Of a stretch of 64,000 bases of DNA, positions 62,328 to 64,000 are shown piece by piece. The position numbers and the translations under genes were made by a program. Position 1 is the stretch's first letter; each line of letters opens with the position of its first letter. Source of the stretch: Paenibacillus crassostreae (GTDB lineage Bacteria; Bacillota; Bacilli; Paenibacillales; Paenibacillaceae). The DNA lies in assembly GCF_001857945.1 (NCBI RefSeq), contig NZ_CP017770.1:1488001-1552000 (forward strand). Direction: 5' to 3'. Under the pieces are notes generated by a model. That model was not told the DNA's origin. It saw nothing but the letters and a program-made list of their open reading frames with translations, and made no database searches.

Positions 62328-63503
62328 TTAGTCCTCTTGGAGTGCTTGTTCAAGGTCATTAAGTAAATCATCAATATGTTCAAGTCCGACAGAGAAACGA
62401 AGTAACCCATCCGTAATCCCCCGCTCCGAGCGTACTTCAAGCGGCATAGCAGCATGTGACATCATGGCTGGATAGGAAAGTATACTCTCAACAGCACCTA
62501 GACTTACCGCAACTAACGGTAACTGAACTTTATTAAGTACTTTCTTCGCCCGTTCTCCTGAACCTACATCGAAGGATACTATCGCTCCATACCCAGTGGA
62601 CTGTTTCTCATGAATTTCACGTCCCGGGTGATCAGATAAGCCTGGATAGAACACATTCGTAATATCCTTTCTTTCACTTAACCAAGTCGCTAGCTTTCCT
62701 GCACTGATCTCACTTTGCTTCATGCGCGCTTCCAACGTCTTCATCCCACGTATAAGAAGCCAACTATCCTGTGGACCTAGCACGGTTCCAAGTCCATTCT
62801 GTAATTGCTTAAGCTGGTTAGCTATGTCATCTGTTCTAGCGACAGCTAGCCCAGCTAATACATCACTATGTCCACTAAGAAATTTAGTAGCACTGTGCAG
62901 TATAATATCAACTCCTAATTCGATAGGACGTTGATAGTAAGGTGTCATAAAAGTATTATCCAACATCGTTATAAGATTATGCTCTTTCGCCCAGTACGTA
63001 ACGGCAGCAACATCTGTAATCTTTAATGTAGGGTTAGATGGTGTCTCCATGTAAACCGCTTTTGTATTAGATTTCAGTGCGTTTTTCACCTGCTCGAGAT
63101 CTGTCATATCTACAAAGGTACTCTCAATTCCAAGTCTACTCAGAATGCTAGTTAATAGACGATAGGTCCCGCCATAAACGTCCTCTGTAACAATCATATG
63201 ATCCCCTGCAGATAACATCATAAAAGTACTTGAAATGGCTGCCATTCCAGAGGAATAAGCAAATCCTCTTACTCCACCTTCTAGCAAAGCAATATAATCT
63301 TCCAAAGCTTGGCGTGTAGGGTTACCCGAACGACTGTAATCATATTGTGGAGGGTTAAAGATATCTTCATGATGAAAGGTAGAAGCCTGATAAATTGGAA
63401 CACTTGAAGCTCCCGTTGTACGGTCAATTTCAGAACCGAAATGAAGCAATCGTGTTGCAAAATTCAAGTTTTTCATATTTTTACTTGATTGTTGATCTGT
63501 CAT
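62328..63503 (-). CDS. metC: Cystathionine beta-lyase (Cys/Met metabolism PLP enzyme)
   Basis: The 391-residue trans-sulfuration enzyme converts cystathionine to homocysteine. Family regions are IYQASTFHHEDIF near residue 37, YDYSRSGNPTRQALEDYIA near 54 (PLP phosphate and active-site Tyr), FAYSSGMAAISSTFMML near 81, METPSNPTLKITDV near 150, DNTFMTPYYQRPIELG near 177 and the PLP lysine in ILHSATKFLSGHSDVLAG near 200. The gene begins 2 bases after the related gene cut by the right edge, giving the metI-metC pair of Bacillus methionine synthesis. The lyase/synthase split is assigned by gene order; the two families are hard to tell apart by motifs. Confidence 0.9.
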   Translation of the reverse strand: MTDQQSSKNMKNLNFATRLLHFGSEIDRTTGASSVPIYQASTFHHEDIFNPPQYDYSRSGNPTRQALEDYIALLEGGVRGFAYSSGMAAISSTFMMLSAGDHMIVTEDVYGGTYRLLTSILSRLGIESTFVDMTDLEQVKNALKSNTKAVYMETPSNPTLKITDVAAVTYWAKEHNLITMLDNTFMTPYYQRPIELGVDIILHSATKFLSGHSDVLAGLAVARTDDIANQLKQLQNGLGTVLGPQDSWLLIRGMKTLEARMKQSEISAGKLATWLSERKDITNVFYPGLSDHPGREIHEKQSTGYGAIVSFDVGSGERAKKVLNKVQLPLVAVSLGAVESILSYPAMMSHAAMPLEVRSERGITDGLLRFSVGLEHIDDLLNDLEQALQED

Positions 63504-63505
63504 CC

Positions 63506-64000
63506 TTAATTTCCCCCTTCAATTTCTTGACGAGCAGCATCTAATGCTCCACCAAGATCTGCAATCAAATCTTCTATATGTTCTATACCTACAGAGAAAC
63601 GAAGAAGAGTATCGTCTACACCAATGGCTTGGCGAATTTCTAGTGGAATATCAGCATGAGTTTGCACAGCAGGATAAGTCATCAGTGATTCCACACCTCC
63701 AAGGCTTTCCGCAAAGGCAATTAATTTAATATGTCTGAGTATCGGCTCAACATAACGGGCATCCTTCACCTTAAAAGAAAAAATCCCGGTATTCCCACTA
63801 CATTGTTCCTCTTGAATAACACGTCCTGGGTGATCTTTCAGATAAGGGTGAAACACTTCAGCAACTGCGACATGTGTTGTTAAGAATTCTGCTATCCGAA
63901 TCGCATTGCTCTCATGACGTTCCATACGAAGTGCTAATGTCTTCATCCCACGCATTAATTGATAAGAATCCGTGGGGCTAAGAACTGAACCAATCGAATT
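63506..64000 (-). CDS. metI: Cystathionine gamma-synthase, C-terminal part, cut by window edge
   Basis: The frame is open from the right edge to a stop at 63506 (165 codons), so the first half or more is outside the window. The visible part begins NSIGSVLSPTDSYQLMRGMK, the end of the PLP domain, and continues with FHPYLKDHPGRVIQEEQCSG, SLGGVESLMTYPAVQTHADI and LRFSVGIEHIEDLIADLGGA, the C-terminal domain of cystathionine gamma-synthase/O-acetylhomoserine-using enzymes. An internal Met at 63955 is not the start. With metC 2 bases downstream it forms a methionine operon whose promoter, probably with a SAM or T-box leader, lies outside. Confidence 0.88.
   Translation of the reverse strand, partial: NSIGSVLSPTDSYQLMRGMKTLALRMERHESNAIRIAEFLTTHVAVAEVFHPYLKDHPGRVIQEEQCSGNTGIFSFKVKDARYVEPILRHIKLIAFAESLGGVESLMTYPAVQTHADIPLEIRQAIGVDDTLLRFSVGIEHIEDLIADLGGALDAARQEIEGGN

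Noticed and set aside
63506..63955. A 149-residue complete protein at the right edge
   Set aside because: The frame stays open to base 64000 and the upstream residues continue the cystathionine gamma-synthase pattern, so the Met at 63955 is internal.

Overview
The window looks like a chromosomal segment of an AT-rich, endospore-forming Bacillota, most likely Paenibacillus or a close relative. This rests on an ABC-transporter cluster of Paenibacillus style (a giant solute-binding protein, two permeases, an NHL-repeat protein, a YIP1 protein and a DUF5696 protein), on spoVR, prkA, ytxC and a spore-protein-like gene, on LiaFSR, on a T-box before thrS, and on the futalosine-pathway gene mqnC. I see no rRNA, tRNA, CRISPR, prophage or transposase gene.

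Layout. 1-13.6 kb: a six-gene minus-strand sugar-transport operon, a second solute-binding lipoprotein, a LacI-type regulator and a divergent GH113-like glycosidase. 13.6-18.9 kb: two paralogous polytopic histidine kinases, pointing toward each other's side of the block, enclose a class I isoprenoid-synthase-like gene and a 79-residue peptide gene with a nitrile-hydratase-type (NHLP) leader and a C-terminal tryptophan. 19.2-25.7 kb: cellobiose phosphorylase with its LacI regulator (matching operators before both genes), then a GntR-mannonate dehydratase-mannonate oxidoreductase operon. 25.7-42.5 kb: TraX-like, PatB-type lyase, lactate dehydrogenase, polysaccharide deacetylase, CYTH protein, YhaM, SpoVR, LacI, PrkA, DUF2161, an aminotransferase, a NAGPA-type phosphodiester glycosidase and a 34-codon membrane peptide. 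42.6-64 kb, almost all on the minus strand: an AbrB-type regulator, trmL, serC, glutamine synthetase, DAHP synthase, ispH, a two-component pair with HtrA, liaFSR, a short spore-protein-like gene, a 3D-domain protein, thrS behind a T-box, ytxC, mqnC and metC with the end of metI.

The most interesting locus is 13.6-18.9 kb. It has the parts of the Bacillus ComQ-ComX-ComP pheromone system: an isoprenyl-transferase-like enzyme with two Asp-rich motifs, a small peptide whose only tryptophan outside the leader is the last residue, and membrane-embedded histidine kinases. The precursor, however, carries an NHLP leader, and the kinases have sporulation-kinase-type H boxes in place of the ComP type. 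I propose a prenylated-peptide signalling system feeding the sporulation phosphorelay. This is inference from gene content and motifs.

A second theme is a family of intergenic repeats with nested inverted repeats (three fuller copies and three remnants). One copy lies between the thrS T-box terminator and the thrS start codon.
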